64,000 nucleotides of DNA from Kordiimonas marina (lineage in GTDB: Bacteria; Pseudomonadota; Alphaproteobacteria; Sphingomonadales; Kordiimonadaceae): positions 62,001-126,000 of the forward strand of contig NZ_JAINDF010000003.1 of assembly GCF_023006325.1 (NCBI RefSeq), given 5' to 3'. Positions within the stretch are counted from its first letter, which is position 1. Every line of letters begins with the position of its first letter. Made by a program: the position numbers and the translations under genes. This document shows positions 40,848 to 49,488 of the stretch, piece by piece. The notes beneath the pieces were generated by a model, which was not told the origin of the DNA, did no database searches, and saw nothing but the letters and a program-made list of their open reading frames with translations.

Positions 40848-42713
40848 ATGACCTTCTGGACCAAAGCACGCAAAGCCTTCTTCCTGGGGACCGCGCTCAC
40901 CTGCGCGCCGCTCATCCCGACCGCCTCCCTTCAGGCGGCCGACGGTGGCGCGGTCCATTCCCTCAAGCCTTACGCCGACAGGCCAGCCACCGATGACGTG
41001 ATCTATTTCGTCATGCCGGACCGGTTCGCGAATGGCGATCCATCCAATGATACCGGCGGTATCGCAGGTGGCGCGAAGGTGAATGGCTTCGACCCGACCA
41101 ACAAGGGCTTCTACCACGGCGGGGATATCAAGGGGCTGATCAGCAAGCTGGATTATCTGCAGGATATGGGCGTGACCGCCATCTGGTTCACGCCGATCTT
41201 CAAGAACAAAGCCGTGCAGGGCGATGCCAAGCACCTTTCAGCGGGCTATCATGGCTACTGGATTACCGATTTCACCAGTGTTGACCCGCACCTCGGTACC
41301 AATGACGACCTGAAGGCGTTGGTTACGGAAGCGCACAAGCGCAACATGAAGGTGATCTTCGATATCATCGTCAACCACACGGCGGATGTGATCCAGTACC
41401 GGGAGTGCACGGGCGAGGGTAACCCTGGTGGTGTGACGGCGCCTGGCTGCAAATACCGGTCGCTTGCGGACTATCCCTACACCCATAAGGGCGGCAAGAC
41501 CGGTCCTGCCATCAACAAGGGCTTTGCGGGCGACGGTCCTGCGCACCAGACAGAGGCGAACTTCGCCAAGCTCACCAACCCGGATTATGCCTACACGCCC
41601 TATGTACCGAAGGGTGAGGAACATATCAAGAAGCCGGACTGGCTGAACAATGTCCTCTATTACCACAACCGCGGCAACACGACCTTCCAGGGCGAGAACT
41701 CGCTCTATGGTGATTTCGGTGGCCTCGATGATGTGTTCACGGAAAATCCGGCGGTCGTGAAGGGCTTCACCAAGCTTTACGAAAGCTGGATCAAAAACTT
41801 TAAGATAGACGGCTACCGCATTGATACTGCACGTCATGTGAATGATAGCTTCTGGCAGAAATTCTCCCCGGCCATCATCAAATATGCCGCCAAGGAAGGC
41901 ATCCCGCATTTCTATATGTTCGGGGAGGTCTATGACGGAGATCCGAAGCGTCTGTCCCACTTTACGACGGTGGCCAAGCTGCCGGCGGTTCTGGACTTCG
42001 GCTTCCAGGGGGCTGTCACGCAGGTGCTGGCGCACGACAAGGGCACGGATGTCCTTGCCAAGCTCTTCTCGGAAGACAGCCTTTATGGCCCCGGTGTCGC
42101 GGATACGCTGCCGACCTTCCTCGGCAACCATGACATGGGCCGGTTTGGTCATTTCCTGCGGGAAGCACACCCGCATATGAGCGACGCCGAGATGATGAAA
42201 CGCACCATTCTCGGCAACGCGCTGATGTTCTTCGCGCGCGGTGTGCCGGTTATCTATTATGGTGATGAGCAGGGCTTTGTGGGCGATGGCGGCGATCAGG
42301 ACGCGCGGGAAGATATGTTCCCCAGCAAGGTCGCCAGCTATAACGACAACAAGCTGATCGGCACGGACGCCACCACGGCGGTAGACAATTTCAACGAAAA
42401 TCACCCGCTTTACCGGTCGCTGAAGGCGATGGCGGCGCTTTATCACGCCAACCCGGCGCTCCGCCAGGGCAAGCAGAAAGTGCTGATGAGCAGCCCGAAA
42501 CCTGGGCTTTTCGTCTTCAGCCGGACCGACAAGGCCTCCGGTGAAACGGTCCTGGTGGTGGTTAACACTGCCAAAGAAGCAATGACATATAAAACCGGCG
42601 CGGCGCTGACGCCGATGACGGATGGCTGCACGCTGGCAAGCGACAAGGGGGAAACCGACCTCCACCTTGCGCCGCTTAGCTATGCTGTGTGCCGGATGGG
42701 GAAAAATAACTGA
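40848..42713 (+). CDS. Secreted alpha-amylase family protein (GH13)
   Basis: This 621-residue glycoside hydrolase probably cleaves starch-derived oligosaccharides in the periplasm. A signal peptide covers about 1-30 (basic start, hydrophobic core, LQA-A cleavage). The GH13 regions are FDIIVNHT (171-178), the nucleophile D326 in GYRIDTARH, acid/base E360 in FGEVYD, and D429 in LGNHDMGRFGH. A C-terminal beta-sandwich follows. The mature enzyme has few cysteines. The stop overlaps the next start as TGATG, so translation is coupled. Confidence 0.93.
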   Translation: MTFWTKARKAFFLGTALTCAPLIPTASLQAADGGAVHSLKPYADRPATDDVIYFVMPDRFANGDPSNDTGGIAGGAKVNGFDPTNKGFYHGGDIKGLISKLDYLQDMGVTAIWFTPIFKNKAVQGDAKHLSAGYHGYWITDFTSVDPHLGTNDDLKALVTEAHKRNMKVIFDIIVNHTADVIQYRECTGEGNPGGVTAPGCKYRSLADYPYTHKGGKTGPAINKGFAGDGPAHQTEANFAKLTNPDYAYTPYVPKGEEHIKKPDWLNNVLYYHNRGNTTFQGENSLYGDFGGLDDVFTENPAVVKGFTKLYESWIKNFKIDGYRIDTARHVNDSFWQKFSPAIIKYAAKEGIPHFYMFGEVYDGDPKRLSHFTTVAKLPAVLDFGFQGAVTQVLAHDKGTDVLAKLFSEDSLYGPGVADTLPTFLGNHDMGRFGHFLREAHPHMSDAEMMKRTILGNALMFFARGVPVIYYGDEQGFVGDGGDQDAREDMFPSKVASYNDNKLIGTDATTAVDNFNENHPLYRSLKAMAALYHANPALRQGKQKVLMSSPKPGLFVFSRTDKASGETVLVVVNTAKEAMTYKTGAALTPMTDGCTLASDKGETDLHLAPLSYAVCRMGKNN

Positions 42714-44335
42714 TGCAGCAACAGGATAATAAACACCGAACCCGGGTTATCGCTGGCGACGACTGGTGGCGCGGTGCGGTCATCTACCAGATTTATCCGC
42801 GCAGCTTTGCGGACAGCAACGGTGACGGTGTCGGAGACCTCAAGGGCATCACCGCCCGGCTCAAGCACGTTGCCTCGCTCGGTGTTGACGGTATCTGGCT
42901 GTCGCCTTTCTTCACCTCGCCAATGAAGGATTTCGGCTATGACGTCGCCGATTTTTGCGGTGTCGACCCGATTTTCGGCTCCCTCGAAGATTTTGATGAG
43001 CTTCTGGAGACGGCACACCGGCTTGGCCTCAAGGTCATCATCGATCAGGTTTATAGCCATACTTCGGATCAGCACGCCTGGTTCCAGGCCAGCCGCGAAG
43101 GCCGGGATAGCGACAAGGCTGACTGGTATATCTGGGCTGATGCCCGGCCGGACGGCACGCCGCCGTCGAACTGGCAGTCGGTCTTCATGGGCCCGGCCTG
43201 GACCTTCGATTCCCGCCGTGGTCAATATTACCTGCACAATTTCCTCTCAAGCCAGCCGGACCTGAATGTCCATAACCCGGCGGTTCAGAAGGCGCTTCTG
43301 GATACGGCACGCTTCTGGTTGGATCGTGGTGTCGATGGCTTCAGGCTTGATGCGGTCAATTTCTATATGCATGACCCGGAATTCCGGGACAATCCGGCGC
43401 TTGCAGGGGCAAAGGGACACAAACCTTTCGACCTGCAGGACCATCTTTATAACCAGTCGCACCCGGATATTCCCAAGTTCCTGGAACGTATCCGCGGGCT
43501 GCTGGACGAGTATCCTGAAAGCTTTGCCGTCGCTGAAGTCGGCGGTGAGCGTGCGCTTGAGGAAATGCAGCTTTATACCGAGGGTGGCAAGCGCCTGCAG
43601 ACCGCCTACAGCTTTGAGTTCCTTGAGGCTGATACGCTTTCCGCGGCGGTGATCCGGGACGCTGTTGCCGCGTGGCCGCAGGCCGCGGGGACCGGCTGGC
43701 CGTCCTTCACCTTCTCGAACCATGACCGGCCGCGGGCTGTCACGCGCTGGGCACGGTCTGAATCCGAGGAGCTGGACCCACGCTTCGCGATTTTCCTCAA
43801 TACGCTTCTGTGTTCGCTGCGGGGCAGCATTTGCCTGTACCAGGGTGAAGAGGTCGGCTTGCCGCAGGGCAGGGTGCCGTTCGAACGCCTGGTGGACCCC
43901 GAAGCCATCGCCAACTGGCCGGATACGCTGGGGCGGGATGGTACACGGACACCGATCCCGTGGCTCAAGGGTGTGCCGCACGCCGGGTTCTCCGAAGCCG
44001 AACCCTGGCTGCCGGTTGATGAACGCCATCATGATTTCGCGATCGACGCCCAGGAGAAAGACCCCAAGTCGCCACTTCATGCGCTTCGGGACTTCCTGGC
44101 TTTCCGGCACAAGGAGTTGGCGCTCGTCAAAGGCAGCATCAGCTTCCTTGATACCGCTGAACCGGTTCTGGCTTTCGTGCGGGAGCATGAGGGCCGCAAG
44201 CTGTTGTGCGTCTTCAACCTGGGCACCGAAGCGGCCGAGTGGGCTGAGGGCAATGGGATGCTGCTCTACAGTGTCAACGAAGCCGAACCCGGCAAGGCAT
44301 TGCCGCCGATCAGCGGCTATATCGCAGCGCTCTAA
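42713..44335 (+). CDS. Cytosolic alpha-glucosidase (GH13, oligo-1,6-/alpha-1,4-glucosidase type)
   Basis: This 540-residue enzyme has no signal peptide and should release glucose from imported maltodextrins. It opens with WWRGAVIYQIYPRSFADSNGDGVGDL. Catalytic residues are nucleophile D213 in GFRLDAVNF, acid/base E275 in FAVAEVGG and D338 in FSNHDRPR. The middle region GDLKGITARLKHVASLGVDGIWLSPFF is typical of the GH13 glucosidase group. The exact linkage preference is not readable by eye. It is the last gene of the operon and meets a terminator 9 bases after the stop. Confidence 0.93.
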   Translation: MQQQDNKHRTRVIAGDDWWRGAVIYQIYPRSFADSNGDGVGDLKGITARLKHVASLGVDGIWLSPFFTSPMKDFGYDVADFCGVDPIFGSLEDFDELLETAHRLGLKVIIDQVYSHTSDQHAWFQASREGRDSDKADWYIWADARPDGTPPSNWQSVFMGPAWTFDSRRGQYYLHNFLSSQPDLNVHNPAVQKALLDTARFWLDRGVDGFRLDAVNFYMHDPEFRDNPALAGAKGHKPFDLQDHLYNQSHPDIPKFLERIRGLLDEYPESFAVAEVGGERALEEMQLYTEGGKRLQTAYSFEFLEADTLSAAVIRDAVAAWPQAAGTGWPSFTFSNHDRPRAVTRWARSESEELDPRFAIFLNTLLCSLRGSICLYQGEEVGLPQGRVPFERLVDPEAIANWPDTLGRDGTRTPIPWLKGVPHAGFSEAEPWLPVDERHHDFAIDAQEKDPKSPLHALRDFLAFRHKELALVKGSISFLDTAEPVLAFVREHEGRKLLCVFNLGTEAAEWAEGNGMLLYSVNEAEPGKALPPISGYIAAL

Positions 44336-44344
44336 ACCAACAAA

Positions 44345-44368
44345 AAGGCCGCCTCAATGGGCGGCCTT
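44345..44368. terminator. Bidirectional terminator between the glucosidase and lacI-type genes
   Basis: Stem AAGGCCGCC (44345-44353) pairs with GGCGGCCTT (44360-44368) around a 6-base loop. The minus strand has a run of five T after the stem; the plus-strand tail is weaker. Confidence 0.8.
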
Positions 44369-44389
44369 CTTCGTATCAGTCCTCATCGG

Positions 44390-45427
44390 TTAAGCGCCGC
44401 AGCTTTCGCGCACGATCAGTTCGGTCGGCAGCAGCTCTGAGCGGACTTTTTCACCCTCGGCGAGCCGGAGCGCCTTGCTGACAAGCCTGCGGCCTGCACG
44501 GGCGACATCCTGGCGGATCGTGGTGAGCGCGGGTGTGCTGTAGGCGGAGATGCGGACATCGTCATAGCCGATGACCGAAACATCGCCCGGCACGGACAGG
44601 CCGTTGCGCATCAACGCGCGGATAGCGCCCATGGCGATGACGTCGGCGGCGGCGACAACACCATCGAATTTCACGCCGGTTTCCATCAATACCTCAATGG
44701 TCTCCATGGCGGATTCAAACGAGAAAGCGGCGTTGCGAACGAGGTTCTCATCCAGGGGCACGCCAGCTTCCTTGAGGGCGTCGCAATATCCTTCATAGCG
44801 CAAGGTGACCTCAGGGGCTTCGATATCGCCAATGAAGGCGACCTTCTTGCGGCCAAGGCGCAAAAGGTGGCTCGCAGCCATATAGCCGCCGCGCTTGTTG
44901 TCGGACCCGATTGAGCAATAGGCCTGGTTTTCAAGCTGAGCGCCCCAAACCACGAACGGCGCGCCGGTGCGGGCAAGTTGGTTCAATGGCTCATGCAGCA
45001 AGCTCTGGCCGATGATGATGAAGGCTTCAGCGCGGCGGTCATGGACGGCCTTTTCCAGGTCCTTGAAATCCCGCGGGCTGTGGTGGGAGATCAGGAAGTC
45101 GCAGTCATTTTCCTTCATGGCATCGCCGATGCCGCCAATGAGGTCCAGGTAGAAAGCGTCGGAAATCCGGGCTTCCTTGCCTTGAGGCAGCGGAATGATC
45201 AGCTCCAGCGTACGGTAGTTGGCCTGGGGGCCGGGCTCCTCCTTACGGCGGAGCACCATGTTGTTTTCTTCGACAATTGCCAGAATGCGCTGCTTGGTAG
45301 CATCCGAGACCAGGGGGCTGTCACTGAGCGCGCGGGAGACTGTTGAAATCGACACACCGGCGATCTCTGCAACATCTTCAAGACGCACAGGTTTACGTGC
45401 GGTCGTATCTTTCTTGGCCGATTTCAT
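44390..45427 (-). CDS. LacI-family transcriptional regulator
   Basis: This 345-residue regulator has an N-terminal helix-turn-helix (VRLEDVAEIAGVSISTVSRALSDSPLVSD) and hinge, then a periplasmic-binding-protein-like sensor domain that ends in RTELIVRESCGA-type sequence (TELIVRESCGA). It probably represses the alpha-glucan genes until a sugar binds. The operator candidates at 45516-45547, 39152-39175 and 32484-32497 fit autoregulation plus local control. ATG 45427 gives MKSAKKD; an in-frame ATG at 45448 is a possible alternative. It converges with the glucosidase gene. Confidence 0.92.
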   Translation of the reverse strand: MKSAKKDTTARKPVRLEDVAEIAGVSISTVSRALSDSPLVSDATKQRILAIVEENNMVLRRKEEPGPQANYRTLELIIPLPQGKEARISDAFYLDLIGGIGDAMKENDCDFLISHHSPRDFKDLEKAVHDRRAEAFIIIGQSLLHEPLNQLARTGAPFVVWGAQLENQAYCSIGSDNKRGGYMAASHLLRLGRKKVAFIGDIEAPEVTLRYEGYCDALKEAGVPLDENLVRNAAFSFESAMETIEVLMETGVKFDGVVAAADVIAMGAIRALMRNGLSVPGDVSVIGYDDVRISAYSTPALTTIRQDVARAGRRLVSKALRLAEGEKVRSELLPTELIVRESCGA

Positions 45428-45515
45428 TTGGCTACCCACTCCCACCATCGCTAATCACTGAAAAAATTAAAGATTTTCCATGATTGTGGCGCGCCGCGAG
45501 GGCTATTTCAAGGAT

Positions 45516-45547
45516 GGATTGCAAAAATATGCAAAATTTTGCAATCC
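45516..45547. promoter_or_regulatory. Palindromic operator candidate upstream of the lacI-type gene
   Basis: Perfect 11-base arms GGATTGCAAAA (45516-45526) and TTTTGCAATCC (45537-45547) are separated by 10 bases. The nested perfect palindrome TGCAAAATTTTGCA lies at 45530-45543. It is 89 bases upstream of the regulator start. Confidence 0.65.
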
Positions 45548-45570
45548 GATCGTTCTCAAGTCAATTTCCC

Positions 45571-45612
45571 AAGAAAATGCCGGCGCTTTGAGGGGAGGAA
45601 TAAGCGCCGGCA
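45571..45612 (-). terminator. Intrinsic terminator of the hsp20 transcript
   Basis: An 11-bp perfect stem (45578-45588 with 45602-45612, TGCCGGCGCTT/AAGCGCCGGCA) is followed on the minus strand by TTTTCTT. It lies 22 bases past the hsp20 stop. Confidence 0.85.
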
Positions 45613-45633
45613 AGTGTGGGGTACTCAGGGAGG

Positions 45634-46125
45634 TTAAGAAGCGTTTATTGCAATCTTGCGTTCTTTGGATTTCGCCTTTGCCGATTTCGGCAAGTGCAGG
45701 GCCAGAACGCCTTTTTTCACCGACGCCTCGATCTTGTCGGTGTCGACCTCAGCGGGGAGTTCGACCCGGCGCTGGAAGCTGCCGAAAGAGCGCTCAATGC
45801 GGTGGAAATTATCTTTCTTTTCCTCCGAGCTGCTTTCGCGCTTGCCGCTGATCAGCAGGAGGTTGCCGCTCAGGCTGACGTCGATGTCTTTCTCATCGAG
45901 GCCGGGCACATCGACAGTGATATCGAAGGCTTTGTCGTTTTCGGACACATCCATCTTCGCGAAGTTCGCGAATTCGCGATCGTCCGAGAACCACTGTGCC
46001 GGTGCGGCGTTGAAATAACGGTCGATCAACCGGTCCATGTCGGCATGGAGCGTTTCAAACGGATGCTGCCACGTTGCCATGCTATGACCGCCGTTTTTAC
46101 TGGGGAGTGTTTCTTTGCGTGCCAT
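45634..46125 (-). CDS. Small heat shock protein, Hsp20/alpha-crystallin family
   Basis: This 163-residue holdase chaperone has an N-terminal arm (WQHPFETLHADMDRLIDRYF), an alpha-crystallin domain at about 55-150 with VDVPGLDEKDIDVSLSGNLLLISGKRE and a C-terminal GVLALHLPKS followed by a basic tail. It binds unfolding proteins under heat or other stress. ATG 46125 is preceded by gaggtg; the frame is open to 46134. It lies in the same direction as cbpM and cbpA, about 95 bases downstream, so this is a small chaperone cluster. Confidence 0.93.
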   Translation of the reverse strand: MARKETLPSKNGGHSMATWQHPFETLHADMDRLIDRYFNAAPAQWFSDDREFANFAKMDVSENDKAFDITVDVPGLDEKDIDVSLSGNLLLISGKRESSSEEKKDNFHRIERSFGSFQRRVELPAEVDTDKIEASVKKGVLALHLPKSAKAKSKERKIAINAS

Positions 46126-46220
46126 GATCATCACCTCATCAGAGCGTTAAATGATGATCCCACTTTAGCGAGGCGCCGGTAAAATTCTTTGATCATGGTC
46201 AAGCCAAAGTGGCAGACCTG

Positions 46221-46565
46221 CTACTTTTCGTTATCGAAGGCTTCCAGAAGTGCCGAGCGTACAGCGTTGCGAACATCCTCGTCCTGCGCCTCGACCGCGA
46301 CGGTTATGGTCTTGAGCGCATGGCGGAGGCCATGGACCTGATCAATGAGCGAGAGGACAAACGGCACAGCTTCCTCATTGGCGGCGAGATCGGCCTGCAG
46401 ATGACGGATGAAATCAAGCCGGGCGATGTCTATCTCGTTGAAACACTGGCCTTCCGGGCTTAGAGCAGGTTTGACCCAGCCACGCTCGATACAGAGGTGA
46501 AGCTCAGATCGGGTCAAACCGCGGACACGGGCGATAACGTCTTGTTCGGTCATGATCATGGTCAT
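46221..46565 (-). CDS. cbpM: Chaperone modulator CbpM-like protein
   Basis: This 114-residue protein has a MerR-like helical start (TRSELHLCIERGWVKPAL) and a C-terminal helix pair, as in CbpM, which binds and inhibits the J-protein CbpA. Its ATG overlaps the cbpA stop as ATGA, which is strong contextual support. An in-frame ATG a few codons downstream (MIMTEQDV) could be the true start. The partner is directly upstream on the same strand. Confidence 0.85.
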   Translation of the reverse strand: MTMIMTEQDVIARVRGLTRSELHLCIERGWVKPALSPEGQCFNEIDIARLDFIRHLQADLAANEEAVPFVLSLIDQVHGLRHALKTITVAVEAQDEDVRNAVRSALLEAFDNEK

Positions 46566-47494
46566 TCTCCGTCAAAAGCCTGGCGGACGCTGTAGCTGTG
46601 CTTGTCCTTCCAGCCTTCCATAAAGGTTTTGAGTTCCTCATCCGGTTTCGCAGGCATGACGATCTTGAGGCTGACCAACTGGTCGCCCGCCGCCCCCTTC
46701 GCGGGCTTGATGCCCTTGCCCTTGAGGCGCAGGGTCTGGCCTGAGGAGGCGCCAGCAGGGACAGGCACGGCGACCTTGCCGTGAATGGTCGGGACCGTCA
46801 CTTTGCCGCCGAGGACGGCTTCATCAAGCGTGATCGGCACATCAAGAAGGATATCCCGCCCGCGCCGCTTGAAATAGGGGTGGGGTGTTACCGTCACCTT
46901 CACGTAGGCATCCCCGTTCGGGCCGCCGCCGTGCCCCGCGATCCCCTTGCCTTTGAGGCGCAGGGTCTGGCCATCGCTGACGCCTGCGGGCACCGTAATA
47001 TCGAGGGAGGCGCCGTCCGGCATGGTTACACGGCGTTTGGCACCGAGGGCCGCGTCCATGAAGTTGACCTCGAAGGCATACTGGACGTCGGCGCCCCTGA
47101 AGGCCTGCGTGTGATGGTGCCGGCCATGACCGCCGCGGGCAGCCCGGCCGAACAGCTCGGAAAAGATATCGCTTTCATCGCCGAAGTCGGCAAAGCCGCC
47201 GCTTGAATAATATTGCTGGCGTGGTCCTTCGCCCGCGTAGGTCTTGTAATAGGCATTGTCTGGCCGCTCGGCACCCGTGGCATCGATCTCACCCCGGTCG
47301 AACCGGGCCCGCCGCTCCTTATCCCCCAGGAGATTATAGGCCGCGGAAATATTCTTGAATTTCTCCTCGGCCTTTTTGTCCCCGGGGTTCAGGTCCGGGT
47401 GCAGGTCCTTGGCGAGCTTGCGGTAAGCGGATTTAATTTCCTTGTCGGAGGCATCGGGTTTGACGCCCAATATGTCATACGGATTGTCGCTCAC
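46562..47494 (-). CDS. cbpA: DnaJ-class J-domain co-chaperone, CbpA type
   Basis: This 310-residue protein has an N-terminal J domain (YDILGVKPDASDKEIKSAYRKLAKDLHPDLN, with the HPD triad near 34-36), a Gly/Arg-rich and Tyr-rich linker (60-125), and two C-terminal DnaJ-type substrate-binding sheets with RLKGKGIAG and RLKGKGIKPA. It lacks the zinc-finger cysteines, so it is a CbpA-type (DnaJ-like class II) protein that stimulates DnaK. The divergent spacer holds a possible heat-shock promoter. Confidence 0.93.
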   Translation of the reverse strand: MSDNPYDILGVKPDASDKEIKSAYRKLAKDLHPDLNPGDKKAEEKFKNISAAYNLLGDKERRARFDRGEIDATGAERPDNAYYKTYAGEGPRQQYYSSGGFADFGDESDIFSELFGRAARGGHGRHHHTQAFRGADVQYAFEVNFMDAALGAKRRVTMPDGASLDITVPAGVSDGQTLRLKGKGIAGHGGGPNGDAYVKVTVTPHPYFKRRGRDILLDVPITLDEAVLGGKVTVPTIHGKVAVPVPAGASSGQTLRLKGKGIKPAKGAAGDQLVSLKIVMPAKPDEELKTFMEGWKDKHSYSVRQAFDGE

Positions 47495-47567
47495 AGTGCG
47501 GCCTCTCTTGCATTGATCTCATCGGGACCAAAGAAATTCGTGATTGAAGGTGTATCTTAGCGCGCCT

Positions 47568-47595
47568 TCATGAGGTTGCCTTGACATTTCTCAAG
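47568..47595 (-). promoter_or_regulatory. Possible heat-shock (RpoH-like) promoter for cbpA-cbpM
   Basis: On the minus strand CTTGAG (plus 47590-47595) and CCTCATGA (plus 47568-47575) are spaced 14 bases apart, similar to CTTGAA-N13-15-CCCCATNT. It lies about 75 bases upstream of the cbpA start. The match is imperfect. Confidence 0.4.
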
Positions 47596-47656
47596 TGAAA
47601 CAGGGGCATGTGGTGTATTATGCCGCAATGATGACAAAGACTTACGGGCAGACTGT

Positions 47657-49402
47657 ATGGCGGAATTGACCGAGTTTGGCGAACTTGCGGGCGGACTGGG
47701 GCTGCTTCTTTTGGCGCTCTCGATGATGACGTCGGGCCTGAGGGTTGCGGCGGGGGACCGCCTGACCCAGATCCTCAAGAAAAGCACGACTCCAGCCTGG
47801 CGCGGGCTGCTCTCCGGCATTTCGGTGACGGCTGTCGCCCAGTCTTCAAGCGCTGTCACGGTCGCGACCATCGGGTTTGTCAACGCCGGGCTGATGACGC
47901 TGCAACAGGCTGTGACTGTCGTGTTCGGCACCAATATCGGCACCACGGCGACAGGCTGGATGGTGTCCTTCCTTGGGTTTGAGATCAAAATCGCGGTTTT
48001 GGCCCTGCCGATGGTCGGTGTCGGGATGCTGGTCAAACTGCTTTATGGCGAACGGTCATACGGCGGTTTCGGCATCGCGCTTGCCGGGTTTGGCCTGTTT
48101 TTCCTGGGGCTCGACTTTCTGCGCGACGGGTTCGAACTCATCAGCCCCTCCATCAATTTCAAGATTGTCAGCCAGTTCGGCGTGTTTGGCGTTCTCCTGG
48201 GCGTGCTGATCGGCTTTGTGGTAACCGCGATTGCCCAGTCCTCAAGCGTGGCGGTCGCCCTTGTCCTGACCGCAGCGGCGGGCGGGGCGATCACGCTGCC
48301 GAGTGCTGCTGCCATGGTCGTCGGCGCCAATATCGGCACATCCTCGACCGCTGTCCTCGCAGCCATTGGCGCCACGGCCAATGCGCGGCGTGTGGCCATG
48401 GCCCATGTGATCTTCAACCTGATCACCGGTGTCGTTGCGGTTTTGATCCTGATCGCGACGGTGCCGTTCGATGACAAGATCGCAACCCTCGCGGCCCCTG
48501 CGACCCTGCTGGCGCTGTTTCATACCTGCTTCAACGTCATGGGCGTCATTCTCATTTGGGCGTTCCGGGGCCGTCTTGTGGCCTTTCTGGAAACCCAGTT
48601 CCGCACCCGCGAGGAAGACATGCTGAAGCCGCGCTATCTGGACAAGACGCTGATCGGCACACCGCCGCTTGCCGTTCAGGCCGCCATGCAGGAAGTGGCG
48701 CGGATCGATGGCTATATCACTACGCTGGTTGCCCAGGCGCTGGATGAAAATGAGGCCGACCACCCGGAACTGGTGCCGACATCCTACGCCATTCATGTGC
48801 TGGTGGAGCAGGTGTATGACTTTGTCGGCCGTGTCCAGCAAACGAACCTGGCACCCGAGGTTTCGACACAGCTGACGACGGTCCTGAAAACCAGCCAATA
48901 TTATCTGGAGGCGGCGCACCTGGCGCTTCAGGCCAAGGGCGTTCGCGGCGCGATCCGCCGGCTTGGGAACCCACAGGTGCGGCGGAACTGTTCGCGCTAT
49001 GTGAACCTGATCGCACCGGCGATCGAGCGGCAAGGACTGGAAGCCGCCCCCATGGTGCCCGCGATCCCGGAAGACAACGCGAAGAAACTGGATCTGGGCT
49101 ATCACAGCCTGCGGTCGGACCTTCTGAGCGGGGTTATGGCGCATGAGGTTGAGCCGGGGGCCGTGAATGATTTCCTCGAAATCCTCAGCACGCTCAACCG
49201 GCTTGTCTCCCGCTTTGCCAAGGCCGCCAACGTCCTCAATGAGGTTGCCAGTGAAAGCCAGAATGGCGGGAATGAAACCAAAGAGGAAATTGAGGTCACG
49301 GCACAGACCAGCGAGGATGAGCTGACGGCCGAGGCGAAGGAAGCCAACCCATCCCCGGAGAGGGATGAGCCAGACAGCTCCGAAGCGAAAAAGGAAGCTT
49401 GA
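47657..49402 (+). CDS. Na/Pi cotransporter family protein with PhoU-like tail
   Basis: This 581-residue protein has about nine membrane segments and two QSSS repeats at 62-65 and 194-197, the hallmark of NptA/SLC34-like Na/phosphate cotransporters. TNIGTT and NIGTSST segments follow the repeats. The C-terminal 250 residues resemble a PhoU-like helical domain, then an acidic tail rich in Glu/Lys. Direction of phosphate flow is not predictable from sequence. It is divergent from cbpA. The tail is low-complexity and may be disordered. Confidence 0.9.
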   Translation: MAELTEFGELAGGLGLLLLALSMMTSGLRVAAGDRLTQILKKSTTPAWRGLLSGISVTAVAQSSSAVTVATIGFVNAGLMTLQQAVTVVFGTNIGTTATGWMVSFLGFEIKIAVLALPMVGVGMLVKLLYGERSYGGFGIALAGFGLFFLGLDFLRDGFELISPSINFKIVSQFGVFGVLLGVLIGFVVTAIAQSSSVAVALVLTAAAGGAITLPSAAAMVVGANIGTSSTAVLAAIGATANARRVAMAHVIFNLITGVVAVLILIATVPFDDKIATLAAPATLLALFHTCFNVMGVILIWAFRGRLVAFLETQFRTREEDMLKPRYLDKTLIGTPPLAVQAAMQEVARIDGYITTLVAQALDENEADHPELVPTSYAIHVLVEQVYDFVGRVQQTNLAPEVSTQLTTVLKTSQYYLEAAHLALQAKGVRGAIRRLGNPQVRRNCSRYVNLIAPAIERQGLEAAPMVPAIPEDNAKKLDLGYHSLRSDLLSGVMAHEVEPGAVNDFLEILSTLNRLVSRFAKAANVLNEVASESQNGGNETKEEIEVTAQTSEDELTAEAKEANPSPERDEPDSSEAKKEA

Positions 49403-49488
49403 CGTCCGTCAAGGCAAGCGCATGGTGACTGGGGGAGAAGACATCATAAGCTGTTTGATAATAAGCCGATACGGCAGAAGGGGAGCAT

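Noticed and set aside
39206-40915. 569-residue minus-strand frame opposite the symporter
   Set aside because: The symporter frame has clear family motifs, and the antisense frame is highly charged low-complexity sequence typical of shadow ORFs.
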